Part shown: in pieces, positions 16,593-26,032 of the stretch
Position numbering within the stretch: position 1 is the first letter of the stretch
Layout: each line of letters starts with the position of its first letter
Assembly (NCBI RefSeq): GCF_041107455.1
Contig: NZ_JBGBPY010000001.1
Location: 3,224,001 to 3,288,000 of the forward strand
Reading direction: 5' to 3'
Length of the DNA: 64,000 nt
From: Rhodanobacter humi
GTDB taxonomy: Bacteria > Pseudomonadota > Gammaproteobacteria > Xanthomonadales > Rhodanobacteraceae
Made by a program: the position numbers and the translations under genes
Notes under the pieces: generated by a model
What the model was told of the DNA's origin: nothing
Seen by the model: only the letters and a program-made list of their open reading frames with translations
Databases searched by the model: none

Positions 16593-18002
16593 TCAGCTCT
16601 TGGTCGTGACGACCAGCACGGTGTCGACCGGGTCCAGCGGTTTGGCCGGCAACTGCACGTCGAGTTGCGTGCCGTGCTGGGTGAACTTGAGCGGCGTGTG
16701 CTGCGGGTCGGCCAGCAGATAGGCGCCGGTGGCGTGGAGGTTCGCGTCGGCAACGTGGAACGATGCGCCGGGCCACTCGAACAGGTGGACGTAGATCTTG
16801 CCGGGCCGGCGGGTGGCACGCCAATCCCAGGCAGGCACCCACACGGGCTTGCCGTTGGAATCTTTCTGCGTGGCCGAGTAGCTGCCATGTGGATCGGCGA
16901 ACGGCGTGGGGCCGGTACCGTAGATCGATTCGCCGTTGACCTTGAGCCACTGGCCGATGGCCTGCAGGCGTTCGGCCTCGGCAGCAGGGATCACGCCGTG
17001 CGCGTCGGGTCCCACGTTGAGCAGGTAGTTGCCGCCCTTGCTGGCGATGTCGACCAGGTTGTGCAGCAGCACGGTGGTCGACTTGAAGTCGGTGTCGCCC
17101 GACTTGTAGCCCCAGGTGTCGTTGATCGTCATGCAGGTTTCCCAGTCCTTGCCGGGAAAGCCCTGCGGCGGGATGCGCTGCTCGGGCGTCTCGGTGTCGC
17201 CCGGATAGCCGCCGCCCAGCCGGTTGTTCCAGATCAGCTGCGGATACTGGTCGAGCAGCTTCACGATTTCCGAGGCGAGTTGCGGCGTCATCTCGCGGGT
17301 GGGTGTGTCGAACCACAGCACCGCGGGGTGGTACTTCGTCAGCAGTTCCTTGATCTGCGGGATCGCCTTGGTGTGCAGGTAGGTGGCGAAGTCGCCGTCC
17401 TGCGCCTTGTCCCAGTGGCCGCCGATCGCGGCGCCGCCGGGCGCGGTCCAGTCCTGATCCTGCGAGTAGTACACGCCGAACTTGATGCCTTGCCGCTTCG
17501 CCTCGTCGGCCAGTTCGCGCAAAGGGTCGCGCTTGAACGGCGTGGCGTCGACGATGTTGAACGCGTTCGCCTTGGAGTCGAACATCGCGAAGCCGTCGTG
17601 GTGCTTGGCGGTGATCACGATGTACTTCATGCCCGCGGCCCTGGCCAGCGAGACCCAGGTGTGCGCGTCGAACTGCGCAGGGTCGAAGCGCGCGGGCAGC
17701 TGCCTGTACTCGGCCACCGGGATGCGTGCGTCGTGCATGATCCATTCGCCCGCACCATCCACCGGCTTGCCGTGCCACACGCCTGCCGGCACCGAATACA
17801 CGCCCCAGTGGATGAACATGCCGTAGCGCGCCGCGCGCCACCACGCCATGCGTGCGTCGCGCTGCGCCGGTGTTTCGGTGTCCTGGATCGCCGGGACCGG
17901 ATGCATGCCGGTGTCCGTGGGAGTCGCGGCGTGCGCCATGGCGCAGGCGGAGGCGAGCGCGCAGGCGAGGGCGGATTTCACGAAGCGGTACGGCATCTTC
18001 AT
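16593..18002 (-). CDS. Alpha-L-fucosidase, GH29, secreted
   Basis: Releases terminal L-fucose from fucosylated glycans. It has 469 residues with a signal peptide (about 1-25, ending AHAATP). The GH29 catalytic domain shows YGMFIHWGVYSVPAG, YIVITAKHHDGFAMFDS and, at the nucleophile position, VLWFDTPT. The substrate-binding HW and KHHDGF segments are intact, and YLLNVGPDAHG is also typical of the family. ATG 18002 (MKMPYRF) is chosen over 18041 because it begins the signal peptide. It is the last gene of the minus-strand fucose operon, 17 bp after the dehydratase. Confidence 0.92.
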   Translation of the reverse strand: MKMPYRFVKSALACALASACAMAHAATPTDTGMHPVPAIQDTETPAQRDARMAWWRAARYGMFIHWGVYSVPAGVWHGKPVDGAGEWIMHDARIPVAEYRQLPARFDPAQFDAHTWVSLARAAGMKYIVITAKHHDGFAMFDSKANAFNIVDATPFKRDPLRELADEAKRQGIKFGVYYSQDQDWTAPGGAAIGGHWDKAQDGDFATYLHTKAIPQIKELLTKYHPAVLWFDTPTREMTPQLASEIVKLLDQYPQLIWNNRLGGGYPGDTETPEQRIPPQGFPGKDWETCMTINDTWGYKSGDTDFKSTTVLLHNLVDIASKGGNYLLNVGPDAHGVIPAAEAERLQAIGQWLKVNGESIYGTGPTPFADPHGSYSATQKDSNGKPVWVPAWDWRATRRPGKIYVHLFEWPGASFHVADANLHATGAYLLADPQHTPLKFTQHGTQLDVQLPAKPLDPVDTVLVVTTKS

Positions 18003-18018
18003 CAGTGACTCCGGCTTT

Positions 18019-19353
18019 TCAGGATTGCCACGCCGCGCCATGCGGGAAGGCGTAATCGCGCAGTGAGCTTTCCTTCATCTCCGCGGAAAAACCCGGCGCC
18101 ATGGGTGCGATGTAGCGGCCTTCGCGTATCACCACCGGGTCGATGAAGTGTTCGTGCAGGTGGTCGACGAACTCGATCGCGCGGTCTTCCTTCCGGCCGG
18201 TGATCGCCACGAAGTCGGCCATCGCCAGGTGCTGCACCAGTTCGCACAGCCCTACGCCGCCGGCGTGCGGAAACACGCGCACGCCGAACTTCGCGGCCAG
18301 CAGCAGGATCGCCAGGTTCTCGTTGACGCCGCCCACGCGGGCCGCGTCGATCTGCACCAGGTCGACCGAACCGGCCTGGAACAGCTGTTTGAACATCACC
18401 CGGTTGTGGGTGTGCTCGCCGGTGGAGACCGGCATGGGTGCGACGGCGCGGCGGATCGCCGCGTGGCCGAGGATGTCGTCGGGGCTGGTCGGCTCCTCGA
18501 TCCAGGCGATGTCGAAGGCGGTGAGCTGGTTGAGCCAGACGATCGCGTCGGGGACGTCCCAGCGCTGGTTCGCGTCGATCGCGATGGCGATGTCGGGACC
18601 GACGGTTTCGCGCGCGAGGCGGCAGCGACGCACGTCGTCCGTCGCGTTCAGGCCCACCTTGAGCTTGATCGTGCGGAAGCCGTCGGCGACCGCTTCGCGC
18701 GCCAGCCGCTGCATCTTCTCGTCGCTGTAGCCCAGCCAGCCGGGCGAGGTGGTGTAGGCGGGGTAGCCTTCGGCCAGCAGTTGCTCGATGCGTTGCTGCC
18801 GGTGCGGCACGGCGGCGCGCAGCAGGGTCAGCGCTTCTTCCGGCGTGAGCGCGTCGCTGAGATAACGGAAGTCGATCGCGGCGACGATCTCCTCCGGGGA
18901 CAGCTCGGCGATGTAGCGCCACAGCGGCTTGCCCTTGATGCGCGCGGCGAGGTCCCAGGCGGCGTTGACCACCGCGCCGATCGCCATGTGCATCACGCCC
19001 TTCTCGGGGCCTAGCCAGCGTAGCTGCGAGTCGCCGGTGAGACGTTTCGCGAAGCCGCCGAGGTCGTTGACGACCGCTTCGACGGAGAGGCCGACGACAT
19101 GCTCGGCCAGCGCATCCAGCGCCGCCTTCTGCACGTCGTTGCCGCGGCCGATGGTGAACACGAAGCCGTAGCCCGCCAGCCCGGGCTGGTCGGTGCGCAG
19201 GGTGACGCAGGCGGCCGAGTAGTCCGGGTCGGGATTCATCGCGTCCGAGCCGTCCAGCTCGCGCGAGGTGGGAAAGCGCACGTCCAGTGTGTCCAGCGCC
19301 ACGATGCGCGCGGCGCCTATGTTGGCGGGCGTAGTGTCGATGGCGCTGTTCAT
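18019..19353 (-). CDS. L-fuconate dehydratase (enolase superfamily)
   Basis: Dehydrates L-fuconate to 2-keto-3-deoxy-L-fuconate. It is a 444-residue mandelate-racemase-type enolase. Family features include the start [20 protein letters not shown], the barrel lysine motif TIKLKVG, the metal-ligand series [19 protein letters not shown] and GEHTHNR, and the late [11 protein letters not shown]. This is the pattern of the characterised Xanthomonas campestris FucD. It overlaps the upstream fumarylacetoacetase-type gene by 4 bp. Confidence 0.93.
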   Translation of the reverse strand: MNSAIDTTPANIGAARIVALDTLDVRFPTSRELDGSDAMNPDPDYSAACVTLRTDQPGLAGYGFVFTIGRGNDVQKAALDALAEHVVGLSVEAVVNDLGGFAKRLTGDSQLRWLGPEKGVMHMAIGAVVNAAWDLAARIKGKPLWRYIAELSPEEIVAAIDFRYLSDALTPEEALTLLRAAVPHRQQRIEQLLAEGYPAYTTSPGWLGYSDEKMQRLAREAVADGFRTIKLKVGLNATDDVRRCRLARETVGPDIAIAIDANQRWDVPDAIVWLNQLTAFDIAWIEEPTSPDDILGHAAIRRAVAPMPVSTGEHTHNRVMFKQLFQAGSVDLVQIDAARVGGVNENLAILLLAAKFGVRVFPHAGGVGLCELVQHLAMADFVAITGRKEDRAIEFVDHLHEHFIDPVVIREGRYIAPMAPGFSAEMKESSLRDYAFPHGAAWQS

Positions 19354-20210
19354 GGCTGCCCCGCGTCTGCGTAGGCGACGGTGCGCTGGCGTTGCCGGCC
19401 GAGGCCGGCGATGCCGAGTTCCATCACGTCGCCGGGGCGCAGGTAGACCGGCGGCTTCTGGCCCAGGCCCACGCCGGGCGGCGTGCCGGTGCTGATGATG
19501 TCGCCCGGCTGCAGGCTCATGTAGCGACTGATGTAGCTCACCAGCTCGGCCACGCCGAAGATCATGTTCGCCGTGCTGCTGTGTTGGTAGCGGTGGCCGT
19601 TGACCTCCAGCCACAACGCGAGGTCCTGCGGGTCGGCCACCTCGTCGGCGGTGAGCAGCCAGGGGCCGATCGGACCGAAGGTGTCGCAGCCCTTGCCCTT
19701 CGTCCACTGGCCGCCGTGTTCGAGCTGGAACGCGCGCTCGGAAAGGTCGTTCACCACCAGGTAGCCGGCGACGTGATTCAACGCATCCTCGACGCGAACG
19801 TGGCGCGCGGTGTCGCCGATCACCACGCCCAGTTCCACTTCCCAGTCGGTCTTGACTGAATCCTTCGGGATGATCACGTCATCGTTCGGCCCCATGATCG
19901 CGCTGGTGGCCTTCATGAACAGGATCGGCTGCTCGGGTATCGCCGCGCCGGTCTCGGCGGCGTGGTCGCTGTAGTTGAGGCCCACGCAGATCATCTTGCC
20001 CACGTGCGCCACCGGTGCGCCGTAACGCGGCGTGCCGGCGACCTCCGGCAGGCTGGCGGGATCGAGCGCCGCGAGGCGCGTGCGGCCGGCGCGCACGAGT
20101 GCGCCGGCGTCGATGTCGCCAACGTGGGCGGAGAGGTCGCGCAGCGTGCCCTGCGCGTCGATCAGGCCGGGCCGCTCCTGGCCGGGGGCGCCGTAACGGA
20201 CGAGTTTCAT
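19350..20210 (-). CDS. 2,4-diketo-3-deoxy-L-fuconate hydrolase (FAH family)
   Basis: A 286-residue fumarylacetoacetate-hydrolase family protein. It shows [26 protein letters not shown], the metal-ligand region [24 protein letters not shown] and [15 protein letters not shown]. In this operon it should cleave 2,4-diketo-3-deoxy-L-fuconate to pyruvate and L-lactate, the last step known from the Xanthomonas pathway. The assignment rests on context, because FAH relatives cleave many substrates. The stop overlaps the dehydratase start by 4 bp. Confidence 0.88.
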   Translation of the reverse strand: MKLVRYGAPGQERPGLIDAQGTLRDLSAHVGDIDAGALVRAGRTRLAALDPASLPEVAGTPRYGAPVAHVGKMICVGLNYSDHAAETGAAIPEQPILFMKATSAIMGPNDDVIIPKDSVKTDWEVELGVVIGDTARHVRVEDALNHVAGYLVVNDLSERAFQLEHGGQWTKGKGCDTFGPIGPWLLTADEVADPQDLALWLEVNGHRYQHSSTANMIFGVAELVSYISRYMSLQPGDIISTGTPPGVGLGQKPPVYLRPGDVMELGIAGLGRQRQRTVAYADAGQP

Positions 20211-20235
20211 GGTGGTGTGCTCGGTTGAACGCGTT

Positions 20236-20982
20236 TCAGTTGGACCAGCCGCCGTCCACGACGTGGACGGTGCCGGTGGTGAAGGAGGATTCGTCGGCGG
20301 CGAGATACAGCGCCAGCGCGGCGATTTCCTCCGGCGTGCCGAGGCGACCCATCGGCTGGCGGTCGGTGAAGCTCTTCCACACGGCTTCCTCGTCGCCGCC
20401 CAGCGCGCGCACGCGCTGGCCCAGCGAGGGCGTCTTCACCGTACCGGGACAGATCGCGTTGCAGCGCACGCCGCGCGCCACGAAGTCGGCGGCGATCCCG
20501 CGGGTGAGGCCGATCACCGCGGCCTTGGTCGTGCCGTAGGCGAAGCGGTTCGGCACGCCCTTGATGCTCGACGCCACCGAGGACATGTTGATGATGCTGC
20601 CGCGGCCGCGCTCCAGCATCGCCGGCAGCACCGCGCGGCACAGCCAGTACATGCTGTCCACGTTGATGCGGAACGAGCGTTGCCAGGCGTCGTCGTCGGT
20701 GTCGAGGATGGTGCCGGCGTGAACGTAGCCCGCGCAGTTGAACAGCACGTCGAATGGCGCATTGCCGTCGACCAGCGCGCGAATGTCCGCGGCGCGGGTG
20801 ACGTCCAGTCGCTGCGTGCTGATCGAGGCGTGTTCCTGCGCGAGGCTGGCCAGCGCCGCGGCGTCGATGTCGGTGGCCAGCACCGTGGCGCCTTCGCGGG
20901 CGAAGGCGAGCGCGGTGGCGCGGCCGATGCCGGCGCCGGCCGCGGTGACGAGAGCATGCTTGCCTTGCAGTCGGCCATTCAT
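20236..20982 (-). CDS. 2-keto-3-deoxy-L-fuconate dehydrogenase (SDR)
   Basis: A 248-residue short-chain dehydrogenase. The cofactor motif TAAGAGIGRA is near the N-terminus, NCAGYVH follows, and the catalytic Ser-Tyr-Lys is in NMSSVASS and YGTTKAA. An acidic residue after the second strand (ATDID) points to NAD rather than NADP. Context assigns it the oxidation of 2-keto-3-deoxy-L-fuconate to the 2,4-diketo acid. ATG 20982 is the natural SDR start; the frame is open further up. The gap to the FAH gene is 25 bp. Confidence 0.9.
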   Translation of the reverse strand: MNGRLQGKHALVTAAGAGIGRATALAFAREGATVLATDIDAAALASLAQEHASISTQRLDVTRAADIRALVDGNAPFDVLFNCAGYVHAGTILDTDDDAWQRSFRINVDSMYWLCRAVLPAMLERGRGSIINMSSVASSIKGVPNRFAYGTTKAAVIGLTRGIAADFVARGVRCNAICPGTVKTPSLGQRVRALGGDEEAVWKSFTDRQPMGRLGTPEEIAALALYLAADESSFTTGTVHVVDGGWSN

Positions 20983-21010
20983 GCGCGTGGCCTCTGGGCG
21001 GGTGAGTGGT

Positions 21011-21886
21011 TCATGGGATGGCTCCAGCGGAAGCGGGGAAGTCGGGTGCGCGGCGCGGCCGGTAGAACGCCAGCGCGTTGCGGCTGAAGATGCGGTCCAG
21101 CGCGTGGGGGGCATGCCGTTGCGCGAGCGCGCGGGCGAGTTCCAGCCAGTGCGCATAGCTGCCGCGCAGCGTGAGCACCGGCCAGTCGCTGCCCCAGATC
21201 AGCCGCGCGGGGCCGAAGCAGGCAAACAGGTGGTCGACGTACGGATCGAGCGTGCCGGTCGGCATGCCGGGCGCGAGCTCGGTGAGCAGACCGGAGAACT
21301 TGCAGCTGACCTTGGGCAAGGCGGCCAGCTCGCGGATCGGCGCGGCCCAGTCGTCGTAGCGGCCGTGCGCGATGTCCGGCTTGCCGGCGTGGTCGAGCAC
21401 CACGCGCAGCTCGCGTTCGCGCCGCAGTCGCCGCTGCAGCGCCGGCAGTTGCGGTGGCCGCACCAAGGCGTCGAAGGCGAGGTCCAGTCCCTGCAGGCAG
21501 TCGAAGGCCGCATCGAGCGCGGGACGTGCCAGCCAGTCGGGATCGGCGTGGTCCTGCGCCATCGGCCGCAGGCCGAGCAGCAGGCCGTCGCCGTCGCGCG
21601 CCAGCGCGCGGATGCGCGCGGCCGCGTCGGGCGCCTCGAAATCCACCCAGCCCACCACGCCGAGGATGCTGCGATCGGCGCGGGCCAGTTCGAACAGGTA
21701 GCGCGTTTCCGCCTCGCTCGCCGCCGCCTGCACCAGCACGCTGCCGGCCACGCCGGCGGCACTGCGCTGGGCCTGCAGATCAGGGGGAAGGAAGTCGCGT
21801 TGCAGCGATGCTGGCGCGTCGTGCAGCCACGTGTAGTCACCGCGATCCACGCGCCAGTAATGCTGGTGGGCGTCGACCAGGTTCAT
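21011..21886 (-). CDS. L-fucono-1,5-lactonase (amidohydrolase family)
   Basis: A 291-residue amidohydrolase_2 family protein. It starts with VDAHQHYW and continues with VLVQAAASEAETRYLFELA, VLDHAGKP, CKFSGLLTE and the late metal-ligand motif WGSDWPV. This is the L-fuconolactonase/L-rhamnono-lactonase group, which opens the lactone formed by the sugar dehydrogenase. The start overlaps the upstream aldo-keto reductase stop by 4 bp. The 28-bp gap to the SDR keeps it in the operon. Confidence 0.9.
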   Translation of the reverse strand: MNLVDAHQHYWRVDRGDYTWLHDAPASLQRDFLPPDLQAQRSAAGVAGSVLVQAAASEAETRYLFELARADRSILGVVGWVDFEAPDAAARIRALARDGDGLLLGLRPMAQDHADPDWLARPALDAAFDCLQGLDLAFDALVRPPQLPALQRRLRRERELRVVLDHAGKPDIAHGRYDDWAAPIRELAALPKVSCKFSGLLTELAPGMPTGTLDPYVDHLFACFGPARLIWGSDWPVLTLRGSYAHWLELARALAQRHAPHALDRIFSRNALAFYRPRRAPDFPASAGAIP

Positions 21887-22923
21887 GGCGTGGCGGCGTT
21901 CGCGTCGAGTAGGCCGGCTTGGCGCAGTTCGTTCCACAGCGCAGGCGGCAAGGGCGCGTGCAGGCGCTGCGCGGCGCTGTCGACTTCCGCTGGCGAACGC
22001 AGGCCGCACACCACCGTGGCGACGGCGGGATGGGCCAGCGGAAATTGCAGCGCGGCCGCGCCGATGCTGGCGCCGAGCCGGCTGCAGATGTCGTAGAAAC
22101 GCTGCGCGCGGGCACGGGTGGCGGCATCGGCGGGCGCGTAGTTGTACGTGGTGCCGGGCGCGTCGTCGGCGCCGAGCAGGCCGGAGTTGTAGGGGCCGGC
22201 CACCATGATCGCGACGTCCTGCTGCACGGCCAGCGCCATCAGCTGCGCGCTGTCGCGCTGCTCGAACAAGGTGTAGCGGCCGGCCAGCATGATGACGTCG
22301 AGTGGAAACTCCGGCATCACCTGCAGGCACACGTCCTGCTCGTTGACGCCCAGGCCGATCGCGCCGCAGATCCCCTGGCTGCGCAGCTCGGCCATCGTCG
22401 GCAGGGCCTCGTCCAGCGCCTGGCGCAGGATGGCCGAGTGGCGCGCGCCGTGGGTCGACGCGCCGATGTCGTGCAGCAGCAGGATCTCGACATGGTCGGT
22501 GGCCAGCCGGCGCAGGCTGGATTCCACCGAGCGCAGGATGCCGTCGCGGCTGTAGTCGAACACGGCTTGCCGCCCGCGTACCGCGAAGCCGTCGTCCGCC
22601 GTCGCACCGGCGTCGTCGACATCCAGCAGCAGTCGGCCGACCTTGGTCGACAGGCTGTAGTCGGCGCGGGAAATGCCTGCCAGCGCAGCGCCGAGGCGCG
22701 TCTCGCTGAGGCCGTAGCCGTAGTAGGGCGCCGTGTCGAAATGGCGGACGCCGAGTTGCCAGGCGTGCCGCACGGCCGCGATGGCATCGGCTTCCGCCAC
22801 GCCGGCATACAGGTTGCCGATCGGTGCGCCGCCGAAGGACAGCTGCGGCAGCCGGCGCAGCACCGCCTGTCGTGGCGTTTCCGCGGCGCGAAGCGGCCCC
22901 TTGTCTGCGCTGGCATGCGTCAT
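21883..22923 (-). CDS. L-fucose dehydrogenase-type aldo/keto reductase
   Basis: First enzyme of the pathway, oxidising L-fucose to the lactone. It has 346 residues. Aldo/keto reductase features are FGGAPIGNLY, VRHFDTAPYYGYGLSE (catalytic Asp and Tyr) and the barrel lysine in LSTKVGRLL, then ILLLHDIG and GAIGLGVNE. The group is the D-threo-aldose/L-fucose 1-dehydrogenase type. It is the promoter-proximal gene of the six-gene minus-strand operon and is divergent from the hexosaminidase across a 266-bp region holding the second copy of the candidate operator. Confidence 0.9.
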   Translation of the reverse strand: MTHASADKGPLRAAETPRQAVLRRLPQLSFGGAPIGNLYAGVAEADAIAAVRHAWQLGVRHFDTAPYYGYGLSETRLGAALAGISRADYSLSTKVGRLLLDVDDAGATADDGFAVRGRQAVFDYSRDGILRSVESSLRRLATDHVEILLLHDIGASTHGARHSAILRQALDEALPTMAELRSQGICGAIGLGVNEQDVCLQVMPEFPLDVIMLAGRYTLFEQRDSAQLMALAVQQDVAIMVAGPYNSGLLGADDAPGTTYNYAPADAATRARAQRFYDICSRLGASIGAAALQFPLAHPAVATVVCGLRSPAEVDSAAQRLHAPLPPALWNELRQAGLLDANAATP

Positions 22924-23033
22924 TTCTTCATCCTGCGCTGCGTGATGCCATCGGGCGCGTGCCGCCGGTCAGCCGGCGGAATCGGGGCTGCGGGTTCGCG
23001 CGCGGCGTTGCGAGCTCAGCCTTGCGTGTTAGT

Positions 23034-23058
23034 GTGCACCTATGAAACGATGATTTAC
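23034..23058 (-). promoter_or_regulatory. Second copy of the candidate IclR operator
   Basis: Read on the minus strand it ends GTTTCATAGGTGCAC and matches the site at 14729-14753 in 19 of 25 positions, including 13 of the last 15. It lies in the divergent region between the fucose operon and the GH20 gene, about 110 bp before the aldo/keto reductase start. TTACTC and TCATAG on the minus strand, 17 bp apart, could be the operon promoter, so the site again covers the -10 box. Confidence 0.5.
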
Positions 23059-23189
23059 AAGTGAGTAAATGTCGTTGCCATGGACTGCAGGCAACGGCCA
23101 GCCGCCGGGCTGTCCCGGTTTCCGATCGTCGTCATGCGCCGGATGCGTCATGGCCATCGGCTCCGTCCGACCGACGAGGGGATGCATTG

Positions 23190-25445
23190 ATGTCGAAGAT
23201 GCTTGCGCGATGCCTGCTGGGCCTGTCCGCGTTGCTGCCGGTGCTTGCCACGGCGGCCGGCGTGGCGATCATTCCGCAGCCGCAACACCTGCAACCTGGG
23301 CAGGGCAGCTACTGGCTCGATGCGCATACCCGCGTGGCGGCGCCGAAGGATGCCCGCAGCCGCGAGATCGCCGCCTTCCTGCGCGCGGCGATCCGCGCCC
23401 AGACCGGCATCGCGGTGCAGGAGGGTGCCGCCGCGCACGGCATCGAACTGAAGCTCGATCCGGCCGTGCAGGGCGACGAAGCCTATCGGCTCGCGGTGAC
23501 GCCGAAGCGCATCACGGTCAGCGCCTCGACCGACAAGGGGCTGTTCTGGGGCGTGCAGACGCTGCGCCAGCTGCTGCCGCTGGAACACGCCGCGCAGGTG
23601 ACGGTTCCCGCGGTGACCATCGAGGACGCGCCGGCCTACGCCTGGCGTGGCGTGATGCTCGATGTCGCCCGGCATTTCTACCCGGTGAGCTTCATCGAGA
23701 AGCAGCTCGATCTGCTCAGCTACTACAAGATCAACACCTTCCATTGGCACCTCACCGACGACCAGGGTTGGCGCATCCAGATCAAGCGCTACCCGAAACT
23801 CACCAGCGTGGGCGCGTGGCGCACCGAGACGGACGGCACGCGCTACGGCGGTTTCTACACCCAGGCGCAGATCCGCGAAGTGGTGGACTACGCGCGCCAG
23901 CGCAACATCACCGTGATTCCCGAGATCGAGATGCCGGGGCACAGCGTGGCGGCGATCGCGGCCTATCCCGAGCTTTCGTGCAGCAAGCAGCCGGCGACCG
24001 TGCCCACCACCTGGGGCGTGTTCAAGAACATCGACTGCGTGGGCGACGAAGGCACCTTCACCTTCCTGCAGAACGTGCTGGACGAGGTGCTGCCGCTGTT
24101 CCCGTCGAAGTACGTGCACATCGGCGGCGACGAGGTGCCGAAGGACGACTGGCACGATTGCGCGTCCTGCCAGGAGCTGATGCACAAGCTGGGGCTGAAG
24201 GACGAGGAAGGCCTGCAGAGCTACTTCATCCAGCGCATCCAGAAGTACCTGGAGGGCAAGGGCAAGACCATGATCGGCTGGGACGAGATCCTCGAAGGCG
24301 GCGCCAGCAGGAACGCCGTCGTCGAGGTCTGGCGCGGCGACGACGAGGCGCGCAAGGCGCTCGAGAACGGCAATCGCGCGATCGTGGCCGGGCCGTTCTA
24401 CCTCGACTCGCCGCTGCTCAAGCTCACCGTGCAGAACGTGTTTCGCACCGACATCACCGGCGCCGCACCGACGCTGTACACCGAGGCCAGGCCGCAGAAT
24501 GCCGCCGTCATCGCGACGCACCGCGCGCAGATCCTGGGCGCCGAGGCGCCGCTGTGGAGCGAGCGCGCGAACCCGTACAACGCCGAGTCCAAGCTGTACC
24601 CGCGCGTGCTGGCCTTCGCCGAGAACCTGTGGCGCGGCAATGCGCACGACGACGCGGCCTGGGCGGACTTCCACCGGCGGCTGCAGGCGCAGTACCCGCG
24701 GCTGGACGCGTGGCACGTGGCCTACGGTCCGGAGGATCGCGCAGTGGTGCAGTACGCGATCACGGCGGATGCAAAGGGCGGCTGGCAGCTGCATGCGCAA
24801 CGCGGCTTCGACGACCTGGTGAACCATTACACGCTGGACGGCAGCACGCCGACCGCGAAGTCGCCGTCGTTCACCGACACGGTGACCCTGCATCACGCCG
24901 GCACGCTGCAGGTGGTGCCGTTCCGCAAGGGGCTGCGCTACGACAATCCGACCAGCTTCACCCTGGTGGACAACCTCGCCACCGGCAAACCGCTCAGCCT
25001 CGCCCAGCCGCCTTCGCCGAAATACGCGCCCGCCAGCGCGCTGACGGACGGCGTGCTGGGCAGCGGCGACTTCCACGACGGACAGTGGTCGGGCTGGAAC
25101 GACCACGACATCGACGCCAGCATCGACCTGCAGAAGTCCACGGCCATCCACTCGATCGCCGTGGATTTCCTGCAGGACACCGGCTCGCGCATCCTGCCGC
25201 CGCAACAGGTGAACTTCCAGGTCTCCGACGATGGGCAGCACTGGACCACGCTGCAGACCGGGCAGCCGAAAGCCGACGTGATGAGCGCGCGGCCGACGGA
25301 GTTCCACCTCGTGTTCAAGGCGAGCAAGCCGTTGAGCGCGCGCTATGTCCGCGTCACTGCGACCCGCTACGCCACGCTGCCCGCCGGTTTCCCCGACGGC
25401 GCCGCCAACACCTGGCTGTTCGCGGACGAGATCCTGGTGAAGTAG
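23190..25445 (+). CDS. Beta-N-acetylhexosaminidase, GH20, secreted
   Basis: Removes terminal GlcNAc or GalNAc from glycans or chito-oligosaccharides. It has 751 residues and a signal peptide (about 1-22). The N-terminal GH20b domain covers about 25-150. The catalytic barrel (about 155-500) has RGVMLDVARHFYP, NTFHWHLTDDQGWR, IPEIEMPGH and the Asp-Glu pair in HIGGDEVPK. A C-terminal chitobiase/F5-8-type sandwich follows (about 560-751). ATG 23190 starts the signal peptide. It is divergent from the fucose operon and probably shares its control. This suggests fucosylated, GlcNAc-containing glycans as the target. Confidence 0.93.
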   Translation: MSKMLARCLLGLSALLPVLATAAGVAIIPQPQHLQPGQGSYWLDAHTRVAAPKDARSREIAAFLRAAIRAQTGIAVQEGAAAHGIELKLDPAVQGDEAYRLAVTPKRITVSASTDKGLFWGVQTLRQLLPLEHAAQVTVPAVTIEDAPAYAWRGVMLDVARHFYPVSFIEKQLDLLSYYKINTFHWHLTDDQGWRIQIKRYPKLTSVGAWRTETDGTRYGGFYTQAQIREVVDYARQRNITVIPEIEMPGHSVAAIAAYPELSCSKQPATVPTTWGVFKNIDCVGDEGTFTFLQNVLDEVLPLFPSKYVHIGGDEVPKDDWHDCASCQELMHKLGLKDEEGLQSYFIQRIQKYLEGKGKTMIGWDEILEGGASRNAVVEVWRGDDEARKALENGNRAIVAGPFYLDSPLLKLTVQNVFRTDITGAAPTLYTEARPQNAAVIATHRAQILGAEAPLWSERANPYNAESKLYPRVLAFAENLWRGNAHDDAAWADFHRRLQAQYPRLDAWHVAYGPEDRAVVQYAITADAKGGWQLHAQRGFDDLVNHYTLDGSTPTAKSPSFTDTVTLHHAGTLQVVPFRKGLRYDNPTSFTLVDNLATGKPLSLAQPPSPKYAPASALTDGVLGSGDFHDGQWSGWNDHDIDASIDLQKSTAIHSIAVDFLQDTGSRILPPQQVNFQVSDDGQHWTTLQTGQPKADVMSARPTEFHLVFKASKPLSARYVRVTATRYATLPAGFPDGAANTWLFADEILVK

Positions 25446-25540
25446 CCGCCGCGCGCCGCGCGATGGATCAGATGGATCCAAGCGCGCGGCGATCGCCTCC
25501 GGCAGACTGGTGCGAAACCGGCTGACGGAGGCGAGCGGGC

Positions 25541-26029
25541 ATGTCGACAGCATCAGGCATCAGCATCGCGCCGGCCCGCTTTCCCGCGGACGGCGCGGTG
25601 GTGCGCGAGCTGTTCGCGGAATACGCGGACAGCCTCGGCATCGATCTCTCCTTCCAGGGCTTCGCGGCGGAACTGGCGCAACTGCCCGGCAAGTACGCAC
25701 CGCCGCTGGGCGACATCCTGATCGCCCGCGACGCTGCAGGCATGGTGTTGGGTTGCGTGGCATTGCGGCCCACGGCGCTGCCGGGCACGGCCGAGATGAA
25801 ACGCCTGTACCTGCGTCCCGCTGCGCGTGGTCAGGCGCTGGGGCGCCGGCTGGCGGAAGCGATCCTCGCGCGTGCCCGTGAGGCGGGCCATGCGCGCGTG
25901 GTGCTGGACACGCTGGCCAGCATGCATGCTGCGCGGCGGCTGTATGTGGAGCTGGGTTTCCAGCCGATGCCGCCTTACTACGACAACCCGTTGCCGGGCA
26001 CGCTGTACATGGCGCTGGAACTGGGTTGA
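25541..26029 (+). CDS. GNAT-family N-acetyltransferase
   Basis: A 162-residue acetyltransferase of unknown substrate. The acetyl-CoA site is visible as [24 protein letters not shown], with the R-G-x-G/A-L-G turn, followed by [20 protein letters not shown] (split motifs MKRLYLRP and RRLYVELGF). It converges directly with the AraC-type gene, with stop codons 3 bp apart. Nothing in the context points to a pathway. Confidence 0.85.
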   Translation: MSTASGISIAPARFPADGAVVRELFAEYADSLGIDLSFQGFAAELAQLPGKYAPPLGDILIARDAAGMVLGCVALRPTALPGTAEMKRLYLRPAARGQALGRRLAEAILARAREAGHARVVLDTLASMHAARRLYVELGFQPMPPYYDNPLPGTLYMALELG

Positions 26030-26032
26030 AGG

